Positions 1 through 7,134 of a stretch of 10,528 nt of DNA are shown here, in pieces. Each line of letters opens with the position of its first letter. The stretch's first letter is position 1. Position numbers and translations under genes: made by a program. The stretch lies in contig CAUCWU010000051.1 of assembly GCA_958446555.1 (NCBI GenBank), forward strand, positions 1-10,528, given 5' to 3'. Below the pieces are notes generated by a model. The model did not search any database and was not told the DNA's origin. It saw nothing but the letters and a program-made list of their open reading frames with translations. This DNA comes from an uncultured Lachnospiraceae bacterium. GTDB lineage: Bacteria > Bacillota > Clostridia > Lachnospirales > Lachnospiraceae.

Positions 1-2
1 AC

Positions 3-59
3 ATCGCATGGTCGGTTGCTTGCGTGCTGCTTGGTATGGCACTGAAGATGATTGTATAA
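3..59 (+). CDS. C-terminal end of an upstream gene (partial)
   Basis: The window opens inside a gene in frame 3. Its last 18 codons read IAWSVACVLLGMALKMIV and then TAA at 57-59. The stretch is hydrophobic and could be the end of a membrane helix, but frame 2 also stays open here, so the reading is uncertain. It is chosen because its stop falls just before the hairpin at 66-96, where a transcription unit could plausibly end. Too little is present to assign a family. Confidence 0.35.
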   Translation: MAWSVACVLLGMALKMIV

Positions 60-65
60 AAAGAA

Positions 66-96
66 GCCGCTGGGAGAAGGGAGTCTCCTCAGCGGC
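66..96. terminator. GC-rich hairpin, possible terminator
   Basis: GCCGCTG (66-72) pairs perfectly with CAGCGGC (90-96). The stem extends inward as GGAG (73-76) with CTCC (85-88), leaving T89 bulged and an 8-nt loop. There is no T-run on the + side (ACAAATAATAAATTT follows). On the - side the stem is followed by TTCTTTTTATAC, so it resembles an intrinsic terminator better for leftward transcription. On the + strand it may instead be an RNA-stabilising or partial termination element between the upstream gene and the 163-1455 gene. Confidence 0.5.
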
Positions 97-162
97 ACAA
101 ATAATAAATTTCATTTACAGTATAGCAGGAAGCTCTAAAAAAGACAAGGAGGTTTTTAAAGA

Positions 163-1455
163 ATGTCAATGAAGATCAATAAGCTTGAAATTGAAAATGT
201 CAAGCGTGTTAAGGCAGTGTCACTGAAGCCAACGGAAAATGGCTTGACAATCATCGGTGGTAATAACGGTCAGGGGAAGACTTCTGTGTTGGATGCCATT
301 GCATGGACATTAGGCGGTGAAAGCTATCGTCCTTCGCAGCCAGAGAGAACTGGATCTATGACACCGCCAACAATGAAGATTGTAATGAATAATGGTTTGA
401 TTGTTGAGCGCAAGGGAAAGAATAGCACTCTCAAGGTAACGGATCCATTCGGGAAGAAAGCTGGACAGCAGCTGTTAAACAGCTTCGTGGAGAGCTTTGC
501 GTTAAATCTTCCGAAGTTTATGGATGCATCCAATAAGGAAAAAGCAATGACGCTGCTAAATATCATTGGTGTTGGTGATCAACTGACTGTGCTGGATAAG
601 CAGGAGAAGGAACTGTACAATGAGAGATTATATGTAGGCAGAACTGCAGACCAGAAAAAGAAATATGCAGCAGAGCAAATTTATTATCCGGATGCTCCGG
701 AAGATCTAATTTCTGCATCTGATCTGATTCGCCAACAGCAGGAGATTTTGCTTAAAAATGCTGAGAATCAGAGAAAGCGTGATCAGGTTCAGGAACTGGC
801 AGAGGCTGTTAAGAGTGCACATCGCACAGTAGAGGCTTTAGCAGCTCAGTTAGAAGAAGCCAAGAAAAAACACGCTCAGTTGATTGAAAGCTATAGTATC
901 GCACAGAAGACAGCAATGCAGCTTGAAGATGAATCAACAGAAGAGCTTGAAAAGAACATTATAGAGATTGATGAGACCAATCGAAAGGTTCGAGCCAATC
1001 TGGATAAAGCAAAGGCTGAGGAGGATGCAAAGCAGTATGAAAAGCAGTACATTCAACTGACTGCAGATATTGAAAAGTTGCAGACAACAAAGAAACAGCT
1101 GCTCACGACAGCTGAGCTTCCACTTCCTGAACTGTCTGTAAAGGATGGAGAATTGATCTATAAGGATCAGAAGTGGGATAACATGTCAGGTGCCGAGCGT
1201 TTGATTGTGGCTACTGCAATCGTTCGCAAGCTGAATCCAGAGTGCGGTTTTGTGCTTTTAGACAAGCTTGAGCAGTTGGATTTACAGACGCTTACTGATT
1301 TTGGAAACTGGCTTGAGAAGGAAGGTCTTCAGGCAATTGCAACAAGAGTTAGTACCGGATCGGAATGCAGCATCATCATTGAGGACGGAGCAATTGTGGG
1401 TCAGCAAGCACCAGAACCGATACAGAGAAAGAAATGGGAGGCAGGTAAATTCTAA
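163..1455 (+). CDS. SMC/RecF/SbcC-like AAA ATPase of phage recombination module
   Basis: This 430-aa protein has the split ATPase layout of the SMC/Rad50/RecF group. The N-terminus has a Walker A, GNNGQGKT, at residues 33-40. A long charged, alanine/glutamate/lysine-rich coiled-coil stretch follows at about 190-320. The C-terminus has an ABC-like signature, MSGAER, at 341-346 and a Walker B-like strand, GFVLLD, at 362-367. After the Walker B Asp comes Lys368, where ABC ATPases usually have the catalytic Glu, so hydrolysis may be slow or differently organised. It is much shorter than SbcC, which suggests a compact phage version. The start at 163 is preferred because AAGGAGG lies at 146-152, ten bases upstream; a second ATG is at 169. 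The stop codon shares one base with the ATG of the next gene, so the two are translationally coupled. A role in DNA end processing or recombination with the Sak4-like neighbour is inference. Confidence 0.85.
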   Translation: MSMKINKLEIENVKRVKAVSLKPTENGLTIIGGNNGQGKTSVLDAIAWTLGGESYRPSQPERTGSMTPPTMKIVMNNGLIVERKGKNSTLKVTDPFGKKAGQQLLNSFVESFALNLPKFMDASNKEKAMTLLNIIGVGDQLTVLDKQEKELYNERLYVGRTADQKKKYAAEQIYYPDAPEDLISASDLIRQQQEILLKNAENQRKRDQVQELAEAVKSAHRTVEALAAQLEEAKKKHAQLIESYSIAQKTAMQLEDESTEELEKNIIEIDETNRKVRANLDKAKAEEDAKQYEKQYIQLTADIEKLQTTKKQLLTTAELPLPELSVKDGELIYKDQKWDNMSGAERLIVATAIVRKLNPECGFVLLDKLEQLDLQTLTDFGNWLEKEGLQAIATRVSTGSECSIIIEDGAIVGQQAPEPIQRKKWEAGKF

Positions 1456-2555
1456 TGAATATTATAAGAGGCAAGAAAAAGAGTGCGAAGAAAATTGTCA
1501 TTTATGGTCCATCAGGCATTGGCAAGAGTACATTGGCTTCGCAGTTTCCAGATCCGTTGTTTATCGATACGGAAGACAGCACAGTTGAAATGGATGTAGC
1601 AAGATTTGACAAGCCATCTTCATGGGGAATGCTTCTGCAGCAGGTTCAATATGTGTATACCAATCCTGGTTGCTGCAAGACATTGGTTATCGATACAGCA
1701 GACTGGGCAGAAAAGCTTGAGATTCAGGATCTGTGTGCAAAGAAGAACTGGACAGGTCTTGAGGATGCCGGCTATGGCAGAGGCTATCAGTTTTCAGCAG
1801 AGGAGTTTGGCAGACTGTTAGACAAACTGTCGGACGTTATTGAGAAGGGAATCAATGTTGTGATAACAGCCCATGCGCAGCTGCGTAAGATTGAACTTCC
1901 GGATGAAATGGGTGAGTATGATCACTGGGAAATGAAGACATCAAAGAAGGTTGCTCCGTTAATTAAAGAGTGGTCAGATGCTTTACTGTTTTGTAATTAC
2001 AAGACCATTGTTGTAAACGTGGATGGTCAGGGTGCACAGAAGGGCAAGAATAAGGCTCAGGGCGGTCGTAGAGTTATGTATACGAGTCATCATCCGTGTT
2101 GGGATGCAAAGAACCGTTATGGTCTTCCAGAAGAATGTGAGATGTCTTACGAAATTCTCAGACCAATCATTGAGCAGTTAAGTTCAGCCCCAGTTGAATC
2201 GATGCCAGAGCCAGAACCGGTAATTCATACAAAGCCAGTTCAGTCAGCAATGCAAACAACAGAGCCGGAGCCAGATCCTCTGCCAGTGGCTCAAGAACCA
2301 CAAAAGAAGGAAGAGATGCCAGAACAGCAGATCCCACTGACGGTACCAAAGGCGCTCAGAGATTTGATGGTTGAAAATCGTGTTGGTGTATGGGATATCC
2401 AAAATATTGTTTACCTGAAGGGCTATTATCCGGCTGATACACCGATTGAAGATTATGATCCAGACTTTGTAAATGGTGTGTTAGTAGGTGCATGGTCACA
2501 GGTATTCGCAGCAATCAAGGAAGTAAGAGAAAAGGAAGAGATTCCGTTTAATTAA
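1455..2555 (+). CDS. RecA-fold ATP-binding protein, Sak4-like (phage recombinase/annealase partner)
   Basis: This 366-aa P-loop protein has a Walker A, GPSGIGKST, at residues 18-26, a Walker B, TLVIDTAD, at 76-83 (Asp80), and a sensor-like strand, VVITAHAQ, at 135-142. This is the pattern of phage RecA-like single-domain ATPases (AAA_24/Sak4 type). Known Sak4 proteins assist single-strand annealing together with a phage SSB, and a DUF669-like putative SSB is indeed encoded next. The core ends near residue 240. A Pro/Glu-rich low-complexity linker follows (about 240-295), then a small C-terminal domain (about 297-366) ending in the acidic, lysine-containing tail EKEEIPFN. The start overlaps the previous stop by one base (TAATG), indicating coupled translation from the same operon. 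The Sak4 assignment rests on motif pattern and context, not on an alignment. Confidence 0.82.
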   Translation: MNIIRGKKKSAKKIVIYGPSGIGKSTLASQFPDPLFIDTEDSTVEMDVARFDKPSSWGMLLQQVQYVYTNPGCCKTLVIDTADWAEKLEIQDLCAKKNWTGLEDAGYGRGYQFSAEEFGRLLDKLSDVIEKGINVVITAHAQLRKIELPDEMGEYDHWEMKTSKKVAPLIKEWSDALLFCNYKTIVVNVDGQGAQKGKNKAQGGRRVMYTSHHPCWDAKNRYGLPEECEMSYEILRPIIEQLSSAPVESMPEPEPVIHTKPVQSAMQTTEPEPDPLPVAQEPQKKEEMPEQQIPLTVPKALRDLMVENRVGVWDIQNIVYLKGYYPADTPIEDYDPDFVNGVLVGAWSQVFAAIKEVREKEEIPFN

Positions 2556-2576
2556 AAGAAAAGGAGCATGAAAGCA

Positions 2577-3041
2577 ATGGCAAATACAGAAAAAATGACA
2601 GAAATGGGAAGAGAGCTTGGATGGGATGATGAGATCAGCAAGGAGGGCGGTGAATTTCTTCTCCTTCCGGAAGGTGATTATAACTTTGTTGTGGAGTCTT
2701 ACGAGAGAGCAAGACATCCAGGCAGTGATCGACTGCCGGCTTGCAATAAGGCAGTTCTTCATCTGCGTGTTACCGCACCAGAAGGGGAGATTCATCTGGA
2801 TCACAACCTGTTCCTTCATCAGCGCACAGAGGGATTTTTGAGTGAGTTCTTCACGTCGATTGGTTTGAAGAAGCCGGGAGAACCACTGAGAATGAACTGG
2901 AATCAGGTGCCGGGATGCACAGGCCGTTTGAAGCTGGGCGTTCATACATGGACGAATAAGGAAGGTGAAGAGCGCAAGAGCAATCAGGTGAAGAAGTTTT
3001 ATCCGAAGACTGCATCGAATTTTACACCAGGAAGATTCTAA
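2577..3041 (+). CDS. DUF669-like phage protein, putative ssDNA-binding
   Basis: This is a protein of about 154 aa with no catalytic motif but many alternating hydrophobic and charged residues consistent with a beta-rich fold, such as LLLPEGDYNFVVESYERA near the N-terminus and GRLKLGVHTW further on. The opening pattern, a polar start, then LPEGDY and a V.S.. strand, then a central aromatic strand region, resembles phage DUF669 proteins. These are regularly encoded beside Sak4-like ATPases and are thought to bind single-stranded DNA. The ATG at 2577 is preferred over the in-frame ATG at 2568 because AAGGAG at 2561-2566 is ten bases from 2577 but only one base from 2568. It sits 21 bases after the ATPase gene and 20 bases before the helicase gene, in one operon. 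The function is inferred from context. Confidence 0.7.
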   Translation: MANTEKMTEMGRELGWDDEISKEGGEFLLLPEGDYNFVVESYERARHPGSDRLPACNKAVLHLRVTAPEGEIHLDHNLFLHQRTEGFLSEFFTSIGLKKPGEPLRMNWNQVPGCTGRLKLGVHTWTNKEGEERKSNQVKKFYPKTASNFTPGRF

Positions 3042-3061
3042 GTAAGTAGGAGGGAATGGCA

Positions 3062-4705
3062 ATGGAATTAAGACCATATCAGGCGGCAGCGAAAGATGCT
3101 ATCTTTGCCGAATGGGATAAAGGAACACAGGGCACGCTGCTTGTGCTGCCAACAGGGTGCGGAAAGACGATTGTATTTGCAAAAGTCACAGAAGATTGCG
3201 TCAGAAAAGGCAAGAGAGTTTTAATTCTGGCGCATCGAGGTGAACTATTGGAGCAGGCTGCAGACAAGATTGCAAAATCAACTGGTCTGCAGTGTGCATT
3301 CGAAAAAGCAGAACAAAGCTGCATCGGTTCCTGGTATCGAATTACAGTTGGAAGCATTCAATCTTTGATGAGAGACAAGCGTTTGAATCAGTTTTCATCT
3401 GATTACTTTGGAACAATCATTATTGATGAAGCGCATCATTGCTTATCAGACAGTTACCAGAAGGTTTTGAATCATTTTGCTGCTGCAGATGTGTTAGGTG
3501 TTACTGCAACACCGGATCGCGGAGATATGAAGAATTTAGGCAGCTATTTCGAATCGTTGGCATATGAATACACGCTTCCAAAGGCAATAAAGGAAGGATA
3601 CTTGTCACCGATCAAAGCACTTACAATCCCATTAAAGATCGATATGTCGGAAGTGGGAATGCAGTCTGGTGACTTTAAAGCATCAGATATAGGAACAGTA
3701 TTGGATCCATACCTGTATCGGATTGCTGAAGAAATGGAGAAGCACTGTAGCAATCGAAAGACGGTTGTATTCTTGCCACTGGTAAAGACCTCACAGAAAT
3801 TCACAGAGATTTTAAATAGCAGAGGGTTTCGTGCAGCAGAGGTAAATGGTGAATCAGAGGATCGAAAAGAGATCCTTCAAGCTTTTGATGCAGACAAGTA
3901 CAACGTCTTATGCAATTCGATGTTACTGACAGAAGGGTGGGATTGCCCTTCTGTCGATTGTATCGTAGTTCTTCGTCCTACTAAGGTGCGCAGCCTTTAT
4001 TGCCAAATGGTGGGACGAGGAACCCGACTTTCTCCTCAAACAGGGAAGACACATTTATTATTATTGGATTTCCTTTGGCACACAGAACGTCATGAACTGT
4101 GCCATCCAGCAAGCTTGATTTGCGAGAATGAAGAAGTTGCACAGAAGATGACAGATAATCTGGAACAAAATGCAGGAATGGCATTTGACATTGAGGAGGC
4201 CGAACAGAAAGCTTCTGAGGAAGTAGTTGCCCAGCGTGAAGAAGCATTGGCAAAGCAATTAGCTGAAATGAAGAGACGTAAGAGTCGTCTTGTCGATCCT
4301 CTGCAATTTGAGATGTCCATTCAGGCAGAGGATCTTTCAGGATATGTTCCGTCATTTGGATGGGAAATGGCACCGGCAACAGATAAGCAGAAGGCTGTTC
4401 TCGAGAAGCTGGGGATTCTTCCAGATCAGATCGATAATGCCGGAAAGGCCCAGAAGCTTCTTGATCGTCTGGACAAACGAAAGAATGAAGGACTGACAAC
4501 ACCAAAGCAGATTCGTTTCCTTGAAGGGCGTGGATTTCAGCATGTAGGGACCTGGCAATTTGATGATGCCAGAAAAATGATAGATAGGATAGCTGCCAAC
4601 GGCTGGCGCATTCCAGCAGGAGTAAATCCGGCCGAATATAAAGTAGAGGCAGGTATGAGCAATGGAACACAGAACAGATCTTTTGACTTTAATGCAGCAT
4701 ATTGA
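3062..4705 (+). CDS. DEAD/DEAH-box superfamily II helicase
   Basis: This is an SF2 helicase of about 547 aa with both RecA lobes. The opening MELRPYQ is a Q-motif-like start. Motif I is TGCGKT at residues 31-36, motif II is DEAH at 122-125, motif III is TAT at 148-150, and motif VI is QMVGRGTR at 315-322. The order and spacing match the XPB/RecQ-like 'restriction-helicase' group common in phage replication modules. Beyond the helicase core the C-terminus carries two related units of about 34 residues, beginning TDKQKAVLEKLGI (about 440) and TPKQIRFLEGRGF (about 480). They look like a duplicated small helical domain, perhaps for DNA or partner binding. The ATG at 3062 is preferred because AGGAGGG (3048-3054) is seven bases away; the in-frame ATG at 3056 is only one base away. 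The 3' end overlaps the next gene by 44 bases. Confidence 0.92.
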   Translation: MELRPYQAAAKDAIFAEWDKGTQGTLLVLPTGCGKTIVFAKVTEDCVRKGKRVLILAHRGELLEQAADKIAKSTGLQCAFEKAEQSCIGSWYRITVGSIQSLMRDKRLNQFSSDYFGTIIIDEAHHCLSDSYQKVLNHFAAADVLGVTATPDRGDMKNLGSYFESLAYEYTLPKAIKEGYLSPIKALTIPLKIDMSEVGMQSGDFKASDIGTVLDPYLYRIAEEMEKHCSNRKTVVFLPLVKTSQKFTEILNSRGFRAAEVNGESEDRKEILQAFDADKYNVLCNSMLLTEGWDCPSVDCIVVLRPTKVRSLYCQMVGRGTRLSPQTGKTHLLLLDFLWHTERHELCHPASLICENEEVAQKMTDNLEQNAGMAFDIEEAEQKASEEVVAQREEALAKQLAEMKRRKSRLVDPLQFEMSIQAEDLSGYVPSFGWEMAPATDKQKAVLEKLGILPDQIDNAGKAQKLLDRLDKRKNEGLTTPKQIRFLEGRGFQHVGTWQFDDARKMIDRIAANGWRIPAGVNPAEYKVEAGMSNGTQNRSFDFNAAY

Positions 4706-5333
4706 TCCCGGAAGCTGCAGCTATCAGGAATGGGTCAATGTTGGAATGGCTCTGAAGGAAGAGGGCCATTCCTGGCATGAATGGGAAGAATGGTCCAGAC
4801 AGGATGCCGGAAGGTATCATATGGGGGAATGCAAAAAGAAGTGGGATACATTTAATGGATCCACTCAGCCGATAACGGGTGGAACTATTTATCAGATGGC
4901 AGTCCAGCGTGGATATGTGCCAGAAAATGGGCATGAACTGGACTGGAATGATACGATTTCATGGGAATCTGACAGTCAGGTTGTGATCGACAAAAATTGG
5001 ATCGAGGGAAAGGAAATTGACGAGCCAACTGAATGGAATCCCAAAAAGGAACTGATTACATATTTGGAAACGCTGTTTGATGCATCAGAGAATGTCGGAT
5101 ATGTGACACATTCTTACGATAAAGATGGAAAGCATGTGCCGTCAAAGGGAGTTTGGAACAAGACGGCAGGACAACTGATACATGATTTGAACCGATATGA
5201 TGAAATTGAATTTGCAATTGGAGATTACAACAAGGAAGCCGGAGCTTGGATCCGGTTTAATCCGTTAGATGGAAATGGAATAAAGAACGACAATGTGACC
5301 GATTTTCGCTATGCATTAGTGGAATCAGACTAG
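4662..5333 (+). CDS. PriCT_2-domain protein, N-terminal part of a primase-helicase cut by an in-frame TAG
   Basis: This reading frame has 223 codons. Residues about 10-90 match the PriCT_2 pattern seen in primases of mobile elements: EWVNVGMALK, then WHEWEEWS, a Tyr/Cys/Trp/Phe series, and GGTIYQMAVQRGY. The rest (about 95-223) leads into a primase-like region, ending FRYALVESD immediately before TAG at 5331-5333. The next codon is ATG of the 5334-6935 frame, in the same phase, and that frame continues naturally with a SGGKSLH motif. The acidic pair Glu221/Asp223 therefore probably belongs to the catalytic site completed downstream. The start at 4662 overlaps the helicase gene by 44 bases, with a weak GAGGCAGG upstream. 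Read as one protein, the product would be about 757 aa. Either it is disrupted, produced as two pieces, or made by stop readthrough. Confidence 0.8.
   Translation: MEHRTDLLTLMQHIDPGSCSYQEWVNVGMALKEEGHSWHEWEEWSRQDAGRYHMGECKKKWDTFNGSTQPITGGTIYQMAVQRGYVPENGHELDWNDTISWESDSQVVIDKNWIEGKEIDEPTEWNPKKELITYLETLFDASENVGYVTHSYDKDGKHVPSKGVWNKTAGQLIHDLNRYDEIEFAIGDYNKEAGAWIRFNPLDGNGIKNDNVTDFRYALVESD
5331..5333 (+). other. In-frame amber codon splitting the primase-helicase reading frame
   Basis: GAC-TAG-ATG joins two long open frames in the same phase. The junction falls directly after the acidic motif VESD and before MEIEKQN. No clear Shine-Dalgarno precedes the ATG at 5334, so the downstream part would depend on termination-reinitiation. 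One C-to-T change from CAG (Gln) would produce this TAG, although other single-base changes are equally possible on sequence grounds. Confidence 0.85.
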
Positions 5334-6935
5334 ATGGAGATTGAAAAACAGAACACTGTCATCAGAGAACTGGAGTTGCCAGTAGCATGTCTAGTCCATA
5401 GTGGAGGCAAGAGCTTACACGCTGTTGTGCGTGTAGATGCAGTGAATTATCAAGAATATCGCAATCGTGTTGATTATCTTTATAAAGTGTGCGAAAAGAA
5501 TGGATTTAAAATTGACTCACAGAATCGTAATCCATCCCGACTATCCAGAATGCCAGGTGTTATGCGCAATGGGCATAAACAATTTTTAGTGGCAACCAAT
5601 ATCGGTAAATCAAATTGGAATGAATGGGTAGAATGGATTGAATCCGTAAATGATGATCTGCCGGATGAAGAGAACCTTGAGAGCGTCTGGAATGACCTTC
5701 CTGAGCTTTCGCCGTGTTTGATTGAGAATGTATTAAGGCAAGGTCATAAAATGCTTCTATCTGGCCCTAGTAAGGCAGGAAAGAGCTTTCTGCAGATTGA
5801 ATTGTGTATTTGTATTGCAGAGGGGGCAAAATGGTTGAATTGGCAGTGCGCACAAGGAAAGATTTTGTATGTCAACCTTGAGCTAGATCGAGCAAGCTGT
5901 CTTCATCGTTTCAAGGACGTATATGAAGCATTACATTTGACACCAAATAACTTGAAAAACATTGATATTTGGAACTTAAGAGGTAAATCAGCACCAATGG
6001 ATAAGCTGGCTCCGAAGTTGATTCGTAGAGCTTCTAAAAAGGGTTATATTGCCATTATTATCGACCCGATTTATAAAGTACTGACAGGTGATGAGAACAG
6101 TGCGGATCAGATGGCTGCATTCTGTAATCAGTTTGACAAGGTGTGTACAGAGTTAGGATGTGCTGTAATTTATTGCCATCATCATTCAAAAGGTGCACAG
6201 GGCAGTAAGAAGTCTATGGATCGTGCGTCAGGTTCTGGTGTGTTTGCGAGAGATCCGGATGCACTATTAGATTTAATTGAGCTGGAAATGACCGATGAGC
6301 TGCGTAAGCAGCAGGAAGACAGAGCGGTATGTAAAGCTTGTATTCGATATTTGGATGGACATAAATGTGGTTGGAGAGAGGATCTGTCTCAAGATGATCT
6401 TTTGAGTCGTTCACGTATGACTGGATACTGCAGCAATGCCCTGAACAGCCTTCAAATGAACGAACTGAATGCCATTATCGATGTAACCGTTAAAAAGGTT
6501 AAAGGACGCTCTGCATGGCGTATAGACGGCACCTTAAGAGAGTTTCCAAAGTTTGATTCCATTGACGTGTATTTCGACTACCCGATTCATGTGATGGACG
6601 ATGTGGGCTGTCTAAAAGATCTGCAGGCAGAAGCAGAAAAGCCGGCATGGCAGAAGGCATTAAACAGTCGCAAAGAGCAGGCACAAAAGAGCAAAGAGAA
6701 GAAATTGAGTGAGTTTGAGATTGAGTTTTCCAATATCGAAATTGAGGGCAGAGAGGTACCAGCACAGGAACTAGCAGACAAGCTTGAGATGTCCTCGAAG
6801 ACTCTTTTGAGCTGGCTAGGGGATACCAACAAACAGAAAAAAGAGCTAAAAAAACGGTACGAAAAGTATCAAGGTGACGATAAAAAAGTGTACATTCGAA
6901 GGCGAGAAGGAGGTGCGCCGGGTGCGCTAGACTAG
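5334..6935 (+). CDS. Primase-like segment plus RepA-type RecA-fold ATPase (replicative helicase), C-terminal part of split gene
   Basis: This frame has 533 codons. Residues about 1-100 look like the second half of a primase-type fold: SGGKSLH at 23-29 resembles the SxH motif of archaeo-eukaryotic primases, and NPSRLSRMPGV at 66-76 is a further conserved-looking block. A RecA-fold ATPase of the AAA_25/RepA type follows. Its Walker A is GPSKAGKS at 144-151, its Walker B is IIIDP with Asp244, and a CHHHSKG segment at 281-287 corresponds to the motif with which RepA-like hexameric helicases sense nucleotide. The last 80 residues are highly charged and contain a helix-turn-helix-like stretch, AQELADKLEMSSKTLLSWL, possibly for origin binding. 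Homologous phage proteins, as I know them, carry PriCT_2, primase and ATPase in one chain. The TAG stop at 6933-6935 lies inside a stem-loop (6921-6947). Confidence 0.82.
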   Translation: MEIEKQNTVIRELELPVACLVHSGGKSLHAVVRVDAVNYQEYRNRVDYLYKVCEKNGFKIDSQNRNPSRLSRMPGVMRNGHKQFLVATNIGKSNWNEWVEWIESVNDDLPDEENLESVWNDLPELSPCLIENVLRQGHKMLLSGPSKAGKSFLQIELCICIAEGAKWLNWQCAQGKILYVNLELDRASCLHRFKDVYEALHLTPNNLKNIDIWNLRGKSAPMDKLAPKLIRRASKKGYIAIIIDPIYKVLTGDENSADQMAAFCNQFDKVCTELGCAVIYCHHHSKGAQGSKKSMDRASGSGVFARDPDALLDLIELEMTDELRKQQEDRAVCKACIRYLDGHKCGWREDLSQDDLLSRSRMTGYCSNALNSLQMNELNAIIDVTVKKVKGRSAWRIDGTLREFPKFDSIDVYFDYPIHVMDDVGCLKDLQAEAEKPAWQKALNSRKEQAQKSKEKKLSEFEIEFSNIEIEGREVPAQELADKLEMSSKTLLSWLGDTNKQKKELKKRYEKYQGDDKKVYIRRREGGAPGALD

Positions 6936-6947
6936 GTTCAGCGCACC
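6921..6947 (+). repeat. Stem-loop 1 of a twin pair
   Basis: GGTGCGCT (6921-6928) pairs with AGCGCACC (6940-6947), eight perfect base pairs. The 11-nt interior AGACTAGGTTC can add a GAC/GTT mini-stem closing a TAG triloop after an A-C mismatch. The stop codon of the upstream frame sits in the loop. Confidence 0.75.
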
Positions 6948-6967
6948 TCAAATAAGGGGGTGCGTCA

Positions 6968-6992
6968 GGTGCGCCAGACCTAGTTCGGCGCA
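6968..6992 (+). repeat. Stem-loop 2 of a twin pair
   Basis: TGCGCC (6970-6975) pairs with GGCGCA (6987-6992). The 11-nt interior AGACCTAGTTC is almost identical to that of stem-loop 1 and can form the same GAC/GTT mini-stem. At the base of the loop the pair is C6975-G6987 here and T6928-A6940 in stem-loop 1, a compensatory change that argues the structure is selected. Confidence 0.7.
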
Positions 6993-7023
6993 GTTCAGCG
7001 CAGTGCGCCAAAAGGGTGCGCCG

Positions 7024-7050
7024 AAATATATATACTACGTATATATATTT
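7024..7050. repeat. Perfect AT-rich palindrome
   Basis: AAATATATATAC (7024-7035) and GTATATATATTT (7039-7050) are exact reverse complements separated by TAC. It is the only purely AT block in an otherwise GC-rich 250-base region, as expected of a DNA-unwinding element. An AT-rich operator is the alternative. Confidence 0.75.
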
Positions 7051-7060
7051 TTGGAGCACC

Positions 7061-7134
7061 CCCTCTATGCGGGGGTAGGTAAGTCGTGCGAAAGCTCACG
7101 CACGACGACTCACCCACCCGCAGGCACTAGAGGG
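7061..7134. repeat. 74-nt long-arm imperfect hairpin
   Basis: Five nested paired blocks can be read: CCCTCTA (7061-7067) with TAGAGGG (7128-7134); TGC (7068-7070) with GCA (7120-7122); GGGT (7073-7076) with ACCC (7116-7119); GGT (7078-7080) with ACC (7112-7114); and GTCGTGCG (7083-7090) with CGCACGAC (7099-7106). The apical loop is AAAGCTCA. That gives about 25 base pairs, all by exact complementarity. A small alternative hairpin, ACCCCC (7058-7063) with GGGGGT (7071-7076), would compete with it. Confidence 0.7.

Noticed and set aside
2496..3077. 193-codon open frame on the - strand
   Set aside because: It lies fully opposite the DUF669-like gene and parts of its neighbours. Its translation is Cys/Leu/His/Phe-rich without any motif, and it has no ribosome binding site of note.
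3981..4670. 229-codon open frame on the - strand
   Set aside because: It is a shadow of the SF2 helicase gene, whose motifs and codon pattern are unmistakable. The antisense product has no recognisable domain.
4662..6935. Genome-wide reassignment of TAG to an amino acid
   Set aside because: Other genes end properly at TAG (6935, 7562, 8887), and the sequence after those stops is not protein-like. Only a local readthrough or mutation remains plausible.
6912..7022. GGTGCGC repeats as a small CRISPR array
   Set aside because: Units are only 7-8 bases, irregularly spaced and in both orientations. There are no constant-length spacers and no cas genes.
6499..7059. 186-codon open frame on the - strand reaching into the structured region
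   Set aside because: Most of it is antisense to the RecA-fold ATPase C-terminus. The part over the repeats is low-complexity Ala/Arg/His/Pro text driven by the GTGCGC repeats.
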